Source: Polyangiaceae bacterium (GTDB lineage: Bacteria > Myxococcota_A > Polyangia > Polyangiales > Polyangiaceae). From it: 64,000 bases of DNA. The stretch covers positions 1,240,001 to 1,304,000 of the forward strand of contig JADJRH010000011.1 of assembly GCA_016712345.1 (NCBI GenBank). The letters are read 5' to 3'. The position numbers were made by a program, and so were the translations under genes. The notes under the pieces were generated by a model. The model saw only the letters and a list, made by a program, of their open reading frames with translations, searched no databases and was not told where the DNA came from. Below, in pieces: positions 26,621 through 34,814 of the stretch. Each line of letters opens with the position of its first letter. The first letter of the stretch is position 1.

Positions 26621-27400
26621 ATGGCGCAAACCGGCTACGTTCACGGCGAGCCCGACGACGAAGAAGTGTCGCGGTTGGTCCGGCAGGCGGAGTTCGTGGC
26701 GGGGTTTTCACTCAACACGTTTGAGGCGCCGCCGGGGGCGCGTGTGCTCGATGTCGGAACCGGCGTGGGCGCGATTGCGGCGCAGATCGCACGGCTTTTT
26801 CCGGGCATTGAGCTGACCGGTGTCGATGTTTCGGCGGTGCAGATCGCGCGGGCGAAGGCGTTGCATCCGGTGGCCACGTATCTTGTGGCCGATGGTTCGA
26901 GTCTGCCGTTTGCGGATGAAAGTTTTGATTGTGTACACATGAGCTGGGTGCTGGAGCACGTTGAGGATCCGATCGCGATCCTTCGCGAGACGCGGCGTGT
27001 GCTGCGGCGCGGCGGTGTGGGGCACTTCAGCGAAGTGGATCACAACACGCTTGTTGTTTGGCCGCCGATCGATGGGCTGGACACGACAATGACGGTGATG
27101 AACGACGTGCAGCGCGCTGCCGGGGGTGATCCTTTTATCGGCGCAAGGCTTGAATCGCTTGTGCGTGCGGCCGGTTTTACAAATGTACACATGCGGCGGG
27201 CGGTGCTTCGAGGCGACGACGATCACGAGGCCGAGCGCGTTGAGCTGCAAACGCAGTTTGCGGGGTTGCTTGAGAGCCTCGGTGAAGCGCTGAGCGAAGC
27301 GGATATGGTGCAGGCGCGCCGAGTGGCTGCTGCGTTGCGCGGTCTGGGCCCCGGGAGTTACATGGAATATCAACCAGTCATCGTGCGGGCTTCAGGTTGA
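26621..27400 (+). CDS. class I SAM-dependent methyltransferase
   Basis: About 259 aa from the ATG at 26621 (MAQTGYVHGEPDDEE); the longer open frame back to 26501 lacks family features. Motif I is VLDVGTGVGAIAAQI, motif II ELTGVDVS, and post-I/motif IV SFDCVHMSWVLEHVEDP, the Methyltransf_11 pattern. The C-terminal part is helical and presumably binds the substrate, which is unknown. It is the first gene of a rightward run that continues through the NTF2-like gene into the oxidase operon, so it might methylate a product of that cluster; the spacing neither proves nor excludes this. Confidence 0.85.
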   Translation: MAQTGYVHGEPDDEEVSRLVRQAEFVAGFSLNTFEAPPGARVLDVGTGVGAIAAQIARLFPGIELTGVDVSAVQIARAKALHPVATYLVADGSSLPFADESFDCVHMSWVLEHVEDPIAILRETRRVLRRGGVGHFSEVDHNTLVVWPPIDGLDTTMTVMNDVQRAAGGDPFIGARLESLVRAAGFTNVHMRRAVLRGDDDHEAERVELQTQFAGLLESLGEALSEADMVQARRVAAALRGLGPGSYMEYQPVIVRASG

Positions 27401-27437
27401 GAGACATGCTGTGCGCAGCCGTGTTATTCACGATCGA

Positions 27438-28091
27438 ATGAGCACAAAGAAGCGGGCGACCGGGGTGAGAAAGAGCGAAGGTGTACGCAGAAACCGGCTG
27501 GATCCGGGGCTGCTCGCCGCTCACAAGGCGTACGAAGACGCGATTAACTCCAATGACACCGATCGCGTGATGGCCTGTTACGACCACGGTGCGGCGCAAA
27601 TGCCGCCCGATGCGCCGCAGACTGTGGGTTGGAAACAGCTTCGCAAGGCGGTTGCGGACTACTTCGCCGCGTACAAAACGCATTGGAAAAAAGTGGTACA
27701 GGCCAATTGGGTTTCGGGCGAGTGGGGCTTTGATCAGGGCCACGACACGGCGGTGGATATCCCGTACGACGGTGGGCCAACCATTCACTACGACTGCAAA
27801 GGGATCTTGATCTACCGTCGTCAGGCGAACGGTGAGTGGAAGGTGTTCCGCGACATCTGGAACAACAACAAGCCGCCGCACGAGGTTCCGCAGGACGGCC
27901 GGGGAGCGAAGAGCAAGGGGTCGGGTTCTTCACGTGCGGCCACGACGGCGAGTGCCGTCAAAAAAGCGGGCGGTCGCAAGGCAGCGAGCGGAACCAAAAA
28001 GGTGTCCGCGCCCAAGAAAGCGGCCACGCCCAAGGCGAAAGCGCCCAAGGCGAAAGCGCCCAAGGCGAAAGCGCGGCGAGCCTCGGCGTAA
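27438..28091 (+). CDS. NTF2/SnoaL-like protein with a histone H1-like basic tail
   Basis: About 217 aa from the ATG at 27438. Residues about 20-140 form a DUF4440/SnoaL-like domain (LLAAHKAYEDAINSNDTDRV, WKVFRDIWNNN), a cone-shaped fold used for small-ligand binding or catalysis. The last 60 residues are almost entirely Lys, Ala, Pro, Ser and Arg, ending in three PKAKA units. This resembles the disordered tails of bacterial histone H1-like proteins and may bind DNA or polyphosphate. The tail is partly produced by three perfect 15-base tandem repeats. No catalytic residues can be assigned. It sits 61 bases before the ferritin-like gene on the same strand. Confidence 0.8.
   Translation: MSTKKRATGVRKSEGVRRNRLDPGLLAAHKAYEDAINSNDTDRVMACYDHGAAQMPPDAPQTVGWKQLRKAVADYFAAYKTHWKKVVQANWVSGEWGFDQGHDTAVDIPYDGGPTIHYDCKGILIYRRQANGEWKVFRDIWNNNKPPHEVPQDGRGAKSKGSGSSRAATTASAVKKAGGRKAASGTKKVSAPKKAATPKAKAPKAKAPKAKARRASA
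28028..28072 (+). repeat. three perfect 15-bp tandem repeats in the basic tail
   Basis: The 15-base unit CGCCCAAGGCGAAAG occurs three times without change at 28028, 28043 and 28058 and encodes the repeated Pro-Lys-Ala-Lys-Ala units. Unit number can change by slippage without shifting the frame. Confidence 0.9.
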
Positions 28092-28152
28092 CGGCGTCGC
28101 ACCGCAGCAGTCGGTTCTTCGAAATCGTTCTCCCACAGACCAAGGAGCCCCG

Positions 28153-29604
28153 ATGTCTCATTTGTCGAACCGCCACATTGCGCCCCCGGCCGCTCGGGCA
28201 AAAAACGCCCGCAGGGCTGGGTCCGCGGCTGTCGCAGGCGCGGGTAGCTCGCCGCATCTACCGCCCAAACCGGCGGAGATGTCCTGGCGCGACTACTTGG
28301 TCATGTTGCTCCACGTCGCAGGGGAACTCGAACACTCGCTCATGGTGGAGTACCTCTACTCTGCGTATTCAATGGGCGGCAGCGGCGTGGGTGTACACGC
28401 AGGTAAAGTGCGGGGGTGGCAGGACGAAATGCTCACCGTTGCGCGAGAGGAGATGGGGCATCTGCTGAGCGTGCAAAATGCGCTTCTGCTGCTCGGTGCT
28501 CCCGTTTCGTTTGAACGCCAGGATTACCCGTGGAGTGGACCTTTTAACGCATTTCCGTTTCAGCTTGAGCCGTTCTCGCTCACGTCGCTCGCCAAATATC
28601 TCTACAGCGAAATGCCCGATCCCGAATCGGTGAAACCGCCTGATCGGCCGATCGTGGAGCGTGTTGAAGAGTTGGTTGGGGCGCAGGCGGGGGTGCGGGT
28701 TGGGCAGGTGTACGAACGCGTGATTGCGCTTGTCGAAGATCGCCGCCGCGTGCCGGATTCGGCCTTTTATCCAGAGTCTTACGACATTCAAATGGACTGG
28801 GATGAATGGGGGCGATCGTATCGTCCCGAGTCGCACAAGCCCTACGCCAAAAATCCCGACGTTCCGCCGCTGCATTCACGCAAAACAACAGTGCTCGTGC
28901 CGAAGGTGGCAACGCGCACCGAGCTTGCGGCCGCGCTTCGCGACATCGCATCGCAGGGCGAAGCGGAGCACCTCGGTTTGCGAGTGAGGGCCGAACCGTC
29001 ACACTTTGATCGCTTCTGCGGCATTTTCCGCGAATACGAAGTCATTCTCAAAGTACACCCGGATTTCGTTCCGGCGCACCGGGTGCCCGTCAACCCGGTT
29101 GTCGGCGAGGACGAGGCGTACGCACCGGAGGGCGCGACGCCGATCACGCATCGCGAATCGTGTGAGTGGGCGGGCCTCTTCAACATCCGCTATCGCATGT
29201 TGCTCACGCTGCTCACCTACGCGGTGTCGGGGCCGCGCGAAACGCCGGATCTTGCGACGGTTCGCCGCCCCACAGTCATCTCGCGCATCTTCGGTGAGAT
29301 GTACAACCTCAAGGCGATCTCGGGTGTACTCGTGCGTCTCCCTCTAGGCGATCCAATGCTGCCCGCCCGCGCCGGTGCGCCGTTTCAAATGCCATACACG
29401 CTCGTTCTGCCGCCGGAAGTTCCGTTTTGGCGAACACAGCTCGACCTCCTTGATGTTTCCGAGGGGATCGTCGCCGAGCTGCTCGCGCGCGGTCCGGCGC
29501 TGGTCGACGGCGATCGCTATCTGCGGGCTCTTCGTGAAGCCGATGCCGTCGCTCGTCGCTGGATCGAGGGAATCCTCGGCAAAACCGGAAGGGGCCGTTC
29601 ATGA
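28153..29604 (+). CDS. VioB-type ferritin-like domain protein, first gene of the quinoprotein operon
   Basis: About 483 aa; start chosen at the ATG at 28153, preceded by AAGGAG at seven bases. The open frame extends further upstream but only as a shadow of the previous gene. Residues about 45-330 match the ferritin-like fold seen in VioB-type proteins. Candidate diiron ligands are Glu60 and Glu66 (GELEHSLMVEYLYSAY), Glu100 and His103 (REEMGHLLSV), and a later IASQGEAEHLGL...SHFDRF block. It ends in an ATGA overlap with the LodA-like gene, implying coupled translation and stoichiometric production. VioB itself couples imine products of an amino acid oxidase in violacein synthesis. A related job beside this oxidase is a plausible but untested inference. 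Confidence 0.82.
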   Translation: MSHLSNRHIAPPAARAKNARRAGSAAVAGAGSSPHLPPKPAEMSWRDYLVMLLHVAGELEHSLMVEYLYSAYSMGGSGVGVHAGKVRGWQDEMLTVAREEMGHLLSVQNALLLLGAPVSFERQDYPWSGPFNAFPFQLEPFSLTSLAKYLYSEMPDPESVKPPDRPIVERVEELVGAQAGVRVGQVYERVIALVEDRRRVPDSAFYPESYDIQMDWDEWGRSYRPESHKPYAKNPDVPPLHSRKTTVLVPKVATRTELAAALRDIASQGEAEHLGLRVRAEPSHFDRFCGIFREYEVILKVHPDFVPAHRVPVNPVVGEDEAYAPEGATPITHRESCEWAGLFNIRYRMLLTLLTYAVSGPRETPDLATVRRPTVISRIFGEMYNLKAISGVLVRLPLGDPMLPARAGAPFQMPYTLVLPPEVPFWRTQLDLLDVSEGIVAELLARGPALVDGDRYLRALREADAVARRWIEGILGKTGRGRS

Positions 29605-31970
29605 CTATTCGAGAGCTTCGCATTCTCCCGCCGTTCGCCATTGCCCGGCTTGGCTCCGCCGACGAGCCGCAGGACAACTTCACGATCGTGAGCGACCCCA
29701 ATGCGCCGCTGGGCTACCGCCGTATTGTGCCGCAGCCGACGTTGATTGTGGACGACGACAGCGGCGCGATCACCGGCGTGCGTACACCTGAGAAGTTTGA
29801 GCCTCGGACGGGCAAACACATCCGACCGGTGGCGCCGTTTCTTGAGGTGTGGGCACGCTTGGAAGGCGACGACCACTTTCAGCAGCTCACAACAGAGTTG
29901 CTGAAAGCAAACGGCCTTTCGGCCGAAGATCTCGCGTGGACAGTGCGAGTGGCCAACCTCAAAGCCGAACGTCGGACAGGCGACGCGGGCGATCGGGTAG
30001 AAGCGACGGTGGGGCCGTTCTCCGATCATGCGCTGCACACCCTGGACGGGCACAGCCCGAACTTTCTCTCAGCCGATCGAGTTCTGGTGTTCGGGAATGT
30101 GCGATTCATTCGACCAACGGCGGCACACCCCGAGATCCGCCTGCGTTTCACCCCCGCAAAGGGCCTGATTTACGGACCAAAGCTCACGGCGGAAGAAATC
30201 AAGGAGATGCGCGAGGCAGACCCGAGTGTACACAATCTGCACATTGTGCCGGACGAACTGGCGGTTTACGACAAGAGCAAAGGTTGGTGGAAATTCTCAA
30301 TCCCACCGGGTGTACGCAACGCCGATCCGAGTATTGACAAGTTTTACAACGAGACGCTTCCGCCGGCGCTTTTTGCGATCATCCCGCCGGGGCCAACCTG
30401 GCTGAACAACAACGTTGCCGTGAGCCGGGGCTATCTCGACGACGCATGCGACGGAACAGTGGAGGTTGCTCTCACGCTCGCCGACGGCACGCGTTTGAGC
30501 GCTGTGGGGCGTATTGTGGCCGCGCCGCCCGCCGTTGTGCCGGATGCGCTCTTCGTTCGAACGCTCGCGGATGATTTGGATCAAGCCATTTTCGGCCCAG
30601 ATGTGCCGCGCACCGAAGATGAAGCCATCACGCGCGCTCGGGCCGAAGAAATTCTGCGTCGAGGTTTTGAGACGGTTCGCTACCTCAACGTCTCGGTGAT
30701 GAACGGCAATCCCGTGCAAGGCCGGGATCCGCTCGACATCGACACCATGCCCGCCGAAGAAGCGTTTGATGTCTACCGCTCGGAGCGCCCTGTATTTGCG
30801 CCCGAAACGGTCGACACGCTCGCGATTATGGCGCTCCACCAGCGTGTGTACACAGCGTTGCGAGCGGGCGCGGCGCCGTGGTTCCCCGTGTTGCTCCGCA
30901 AGCCGGAGGATGTCGGCGATTTCACCGATATCGGTCGTCGAAAAATGCCGGCGCTCATGGCCGGCGCCGATGGCAACTACCTCGCGCTCACCCGCCGCCA
31001 AATTGATACCGTCGCGCGCGCTGCGACGCGTTCGTTTGCCATGCCCGAAGTCGACATCACCATCGAAGCCGATCCGGATCCCGCGCTTCTTGTACCTCGC
31101 AATGCCACGGCGGATGAGTCGTCGGCGCGCAGTGCTCGCCGCGCCGCGGAACTTCATTATGTGGCTCCCGGAAACCCGGTGAGTACACGACCTGTGACGT
31201 CGGTGGGCAATTGCACGCCGGGCCTAGAGGTGGACTTTCGCTTCGTTTGGCGCCGCGTTTTCACGGGGATTCTGCTTCGCGAATACGACAACCTTGTGAT
31301 GACGGCGGAAGATCCGCAGCACGCGGATCTCGCGATGCACCGGCTTTTGCGCGTTGAATACCCGGCAGTTGAAGACTCCAATCTGATGCGGGGCTTTTCG
31401 ACAATGACAACGCAGATTGGTCCAAACCCGTACAACGCCGAACAGGAGTCGGTGGTGCTTTCGATTGAAGCCAATCCAAACGGCGTTGCTCCGCTGGAGT
31501 GGTCAAATCTGCTCGCGCGCATGTTGCACGAGCGCACCGGTAAAACCGTGACGTGTTACTTCACCCGGGAAAAGGCCGACCTCGACAACCCCGCATGGGA
31601 AGAATCGAAGCGCCAGACGTACATTCAGCGAACGTTTGTCGTTCGGGCGTTTTTTGAGGGCGACACGGCAATGATCTCGCGTGAGCTTGCGCAGCCGGGT
31701 GAACTCACGCAGGGGCTCTGTTCACCGTGGCAAAACGATTATCGAGAGTGCTCCTGTTATTACTGGGCCGCCGCGCGACCTGATTTCGTCAACGTTGAGG
31801 CAACGCCCAGCGGGCGCAGCGCCGGTGACAACTGGTTTCAGAAAAATCACGACGGTGAATACGTGCCGGACGACTACGTGGACGACCGGCTGGTGCTCTA
31901 CGACGATCTTTTCAACCACTGGGAGAAGTGGTTGCGCTTTGCGATCCGCGGCAAAACCGAGGCGAAGTGA
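29601..31970 (+). CDS. LodA/GoxA-like CTQ-dependent amino acid oxidase
   Basis: A 789-aa protein. The N-terminus (LPPFAIARLGSADEP, residues 9-23) matches the LodA family opening. The C-terminal part carries GNCTPGLEVDF (Cys538) and LCSPWQNDY (Trp710), followed by ARPDFVNV, the family pattern around the residues that form cysteine tryptophylquinone. LodA and GoxA oxidise lysine or glycine, giving aldehyde or glyoxylate, ammonia and peroxide. The Cys-to-Trp distance (172 residues) is much longer than I recall for LodA (about 65), and Cys707, Cys717 and Cys719 cluster near Trp710. The cofactor pair should therefore be treated as candidates. No signal peptide is seen. Both ends overlap neighbouring genes by four bases. 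Confidence 0.85.
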   Translation: MTIRELRILPPFAIARLGSADEPQDNFTIVSDPNAPLGYRRIVPQPTLIVDDDSGAITGVRTPEKFEPRTGKHIRPVAPFLEVWARLEGDDHFQQLTTELLKANGLSAEDLAWTVRVANLKAERRTGDAGDRVEATVGPFSDHALHTLDGHSPNFLSADRVLVFGNVRFIRPTAAHPEIRLRFTPAKGLIYGPKLTAEEIKEMREADPSVHNLHIVPDELAVYDKSKGWWKFSIPPGVRNADPSIDKFYNETLPPALFAIIPPGPTWLNNNVAVSRGYLDDACDGTVEVALTLADGTRLSAVGRIVAAPPAVVPDALFVRTLADDLDQAIFGPDVPRTEDEAITRARAEEILRRGFETVRYLNVSVMNGNPVQGRDPLDIDTMPAEEAFDVYRSERPVFAPETVDTLAIMALHQRVYTALRAGAAPWFPVLLRKPEDVGDFTDIGRRKMPALMAGADGNYLALTRRQIDTVARAATRSFAMPEVDITIEADPDPALLVPRNATADESSARSARRAAELHYVAPGNPVSTRPVTSVGNCTPGLEVDFRFVWRRVFTGILLREYDNLVMTAEDPQHADLAMHRLLRVEYPAVEDSNLMRGFSTMTTQIGPNPYNAEQESVVLSIEANPNGVAPLEWSNLLARMLHERTGKTVTCYFTREKADLDNPAWEESKRQTYIQRTFVVRAFFEGDTAMISRELAQPGELTQGLCSPWQNDYRECSCYYWAAARPDFVNVEATPSGRSAGDNWFQKNHDGEYVPDDYVDDRLVLYDDLFNHWEKWLRFAIRGKTEAK

Positions 31971-33352
31971 CAGAAGCGGCGAGCGTGGAAGTTGCGCGGC
32001 GCCTGATGCGGGAGAGTGCGCCGCGCTCGCCGTATGTACACACGATTCAAACCGCCGGCGGCGCGCATATCCTTTTGGCGGATGGAAGCCGCCTTTTCGA
32101 CGCGGATGTGCGCCTTGCTGCGCGCATTGAACAGGCGATTGCCAGCGGCACGGTGGAGTCGCTCCTGAGTACACTTGGAGTGAACGGCGCGCCCTACGTG
32201 GATGACACGCCGCTCACCGCGCCGCCCTTGCATGCGCTTTCGCTGGCGATCGCTCAAAAGTGCAACCTGGGTTGCACCTATTGCTACGCGCAGCAAGGCC
32301 AGTTCGGCGGCGAGGCGAAGGACATGGCGCGCGACGTTGCCGAACAAGCAGTGAACCTTCTCGTCGGCGGAGCAACACCGGGAGCACGCTTGAACCTCGC
32401 TTTTCTCGGCGGCGAGCCGCTCGCAAATCGCGCGCTCCTCCGTGAAACAACGCGCCGCGCGCATCAACTTGCAGCCGAGCGCGGCGTGACGCTCGGGTTT
32501 TCGATCACCACAAACGGTACACTTCTCACCGAAGCAGACGCCGATTTCTTCGAAGAATACGGCTTTGCGGTGACGGTGAGCATCGACGGGCCGAGGCCCC
32601 AGCACAACGCGCTTCGACCCTTTGTGAGCGGCAAAGGCAGCTACGAACGCATTATGGAAAACGTACGGCCGCTTCTCGCAAAGCAGCGCCGTATGCAGGT
32701 CGGCGCGCGCGTCACCGTCACGCCTCGCAACTTGAGCCTCCGTGAAACACTCGATGAACTGGCCCACGCGGGTTTTCACAGCATCGGCTTTTCGCCGCTC
32801 CTACGCTCACCGAACGGCGCCGAAGAACTCGTTCGCGAAGATCTCGAACGAGTGCTCGCGGCGATGATCGAATGTGGCAACGAATTTGAGCGGCGCACCA
32901 TGCGCGGTGAGCGTTACCCGTTTGCAAACCTTCTCAACGCGCTCAAAGAGATCGAAAAGGGTACACATCGACCGTACCCGTGCGGCGCGGGTGCCGGTTA
33001 TTTGGGTGTCTCGGCCGACGGTGATCTCGCCGCCTGCCATCGTTTCGTCGGCGACGACGACGGCGCGATGGGTACACTTGCAACAGGGATCGACAACGAA
33101 CGCCGCGATACATGGCTTGCCGAACGTCATGTACACAAGCAGGAGCCTTGCCGGTCATGTTGGGCGCGCTACCTCTGCGGCGGCGGCTGTCACCACGAGG
33201 TGATCGCGCGCGGCAGGCCCGCGTGCGACTACATCCGCGGCTGGCTGCATTACTGCCTCGGCGTGTATTTGCGCCTTACGCCGGTGCGCCTCGCGCGAAA
33301 CGCCGCTCCGCCGGAAAATGCGCATGGCGCGCGCTTGGCCGCCGCCAAATGA
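31967..33352 (+). CDS. radical SAM/SPASM peptide- or protein-modifying enzyme
   Basis: About 461 aa from a GTG at 31967 that overlaps the LodA-like stop codon (GTGA). The radical SAM cluster motif is CNLGCTYC (Cys99, Cys103, Cys106), followed by LAFLGGEPLANRALL and SITTNGTLL, typical SAM-binding strands. A C-terminal SPASM domain for extra iron-sulphur clusters shows CGAGAGYLGVSADGDLAAC, then CRSCWARYLCGGGC and two later Cys. SPASM enzymes such as QhpD and AnSME form thioether cross-links or modify residues in proteins and peptides. By position, the likely substrate is the LodA-like oxidase or a short peptide. Residues about 1-80 may be a RRE- or partner-binding region; I cannot confirm that. 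Confidence 0.9.
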   Translation: MTEAASVEVARRLMRESAPRSPYVHTIQTAGGAHILLADGSRLFDADVRLAARIEQAIASGTVESLLSTLGVNGAPYVDDTPLTAPPLHALSLAIAQKCNLGCTYCYAQQGQFGGEAKDMARDVAEQAVNLLVGGATPGARLNLAFLGGEPLANRALLRETTRRAHQLAAERGVTLGFSITTNGTLLTEADADFFEEYGFAVTVSIDGPRPQHNALRPFVSGKGSYERIMENVRPLLAKQRRMQVGARVTVTPRNLSLRETLDELAHAGFHSIGFSPLLRSPNGAEELVREDLERVLAAMIECGNEFERRTMRGERYPFANLLNALKEIEKGTHRPYPCGAGAGYLGVSADGDLAACHRFVGDDDGAMGTLATGIDNERRDTWLAERHVHKQEPCRSCWARYLCGGGCHHEVIARGRPACDYIRGWLHYCLGVYLRLTPVRLARNAAPPENAHGARLAAAK

Positions 33353-34749
33353 ACGCATCGTTTGATGTGGCGGTGGTGGGCGGCGGCCCGTCGGGTGCGA
33401 TCGCCGCGCTTCGAATGGCGCAGCTTGGTCACCGCGTTTGTTTGGTCGAAAAATCCCGCTTTCCGCGGCGGCACCTCGGTGAGTCGCTCACGCCGGGTGT
33501 ACTCCCCATGCTCGCTTCGATCGGCGCGGCCCACGGCGTCACGATCGGCGCCGCGCGCGTGGAAAGCGTAAGTGTACACTGGGAGCGCGAGGCTACCCAG
33601 CGCCGAGATCCCGGCGCGCGTGGTTGGCTTGTGGATCGAGGCGTTTTCGACGCGGCTCTGTTGACGCATGCGCGCGCCGCGGGTGTTGTGGTTTGTCAAC
33701 CCGCCGCCGCCCGCCGCGCAAGTCCCCACGAAGACGGTTGGGTTCTTGAACTCGACACCCTTCATGGCGCAACGCGGATCGACGCGCGCTTTTTGATGGA
33801 TGCGGGCGGTCGCGGTTCGCGAATCTGCGTGCGCGAATTCAGCGGAGCGCGCGTGCACACCGGCCCGCGAACATTTGCAATTCACGGTTACTTTCGCGGG
33901 AAAAACCTTCCCACGCAGCCGAGCCTTGAGGCGATCGAAAACGCGTGGTGCTGGGGTGTACCCATTCCCGATGGGTCGTACAACGCCCTCGCGTTTGTGG
34001 ACGCGGACAGCCTGCGCGATCGCTCCGCGTCAACGGAGACAAAGCTCATTGCGCTTCTTCGCCCTTCATCGATTGGCAGCGCGATCGCAAACGCTGCGCT
34101 CGATGGGCCCGCGCGCGTTGTGGACGCGACCGCATCGATCCACGCCTGTCCGGTCGGCCTCAATTGGCTGCGTGTCGGCGACGCCGCCATGACACTCGAT
34201 CCGCTTTCGTCGAGCGGCGTTCAAAAGGCAATTCAATCGGCGCTCGCCGGCGCGATCGTGGCGAACACGCTGCTTCGCCATCCTGAAGATCGCGCTCTAA
34301 CAATTCGCTTTTACGAGGAGCATTTGAGCGCCGCATCAAGCCGTCACGCGCGTTGGGCGGCGCAGCACTACAGCGTGGCCGCCGAGCGCTTTTCGCACAA
34401 GTTTTGGCGCGATCGTTCGGCCGCGCTCGACGAAGTGAACGAGCCGATACCTCCGCGCGAACCGGTGAGCGCTTCGAGCGAGCTTCGCGTTTCCGCCGCC
34501 GCCACGTGGCGCGACGTGCCCTGCCTCGGCGCCGAACGGGTGGAGCTGAGGCGAGCGATGGATCACCCCGGTTTTGATGGCCCGGCGGCGTTTCTGGGCG
34601 AGGTGGAACTCGCACCGCTCTTTGAACTTGTGCCGCCGAGGTTCACGCTGACTGAAGTGGCGGCTCGATGGACAGCCCGTATCCCGGCCTCGCGGGCGCT
34701 CGCGATAGCGCAACGCCTTTGGGAGCGCGGCGTGTTTGAACCGACGTGA
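33349..34749 (+). CDS. LodB/tryptophan halogenase-type FAD-dependent oxidoreductase
   Basis: About 466 aa from the ATG at 33349, overlapping the radical SAM stop codon (ATGA). The dinucleotide-binding fold starts at once: VAVVGGGPSGAIAALRMAQL (Gly11-Gly16). LGESLTPGV and LRVGDAAMTLDPLSSSGVQKA match the flavin halogenase/LodB group. The halogenase-specific WxWxIP element reads AWCWGVPIPDG, so halogenase chemistry is not clearly supported. LodB and QhpG hydroxylate the precursor tryptophan during quinone cofactor formation in LodA and QhpC. The same task on the LodA-like protein fits this position. The C-terminal ~90 residues resemble a small winged-helix-like tail of unknown role. Confidence 0.88.
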   Translation: MNASFDVAVVGGGPSGAIAALRMAQLGHRVCLVEKSRFPRRHLGESLTPGVLPMLASIGAAHGVTIGAARVESVSVHWEREATQRRDPGARGWLVDRGVFDAALLTHARAAGVVVCQPAAARRASPHEDGWVLELDTLHGATRIDARFLMDAGGRGSRICVREFSGARVHTGPRTFAIHGYFRGKNLPTQPSLEAIENAWCWGVPIPDGSYNALAFVDADSLRDRSASTETKLIALLRPSSIGSAIANAALDGPARVVDATASIHACPVGLNWLRVGDAAMTLDPLSSSGVQKAIQSALAGAIVANTLLRHPEDRALTIRFYEEHLSAASSRHARWAAQHYSVAAERFSHKFWRDRSAALDEVNEPIPPREPVSASSELRVSAAATWRDVPCLGAERVELRRAMDHPGFDGPAAFLGEVELAPLFELVPPRFTLTEVAARWTARIPASRALAIAQRLWERGVFEPT

Positions 34750-34814
34750 CAAAGCGCCCATGCGAATGTGTACGCACTTCGCCCGCCGTTATAAAAAATG
34801 GCTTGAATTGAAGG

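Noticed and set aside
33349..34749. True tryptophan halogenase
   Set aside because: The WxWxIP halogenase motif is not intact (AWCWGVPIP), and the neighbours favour a LodB/QhpG-like role.
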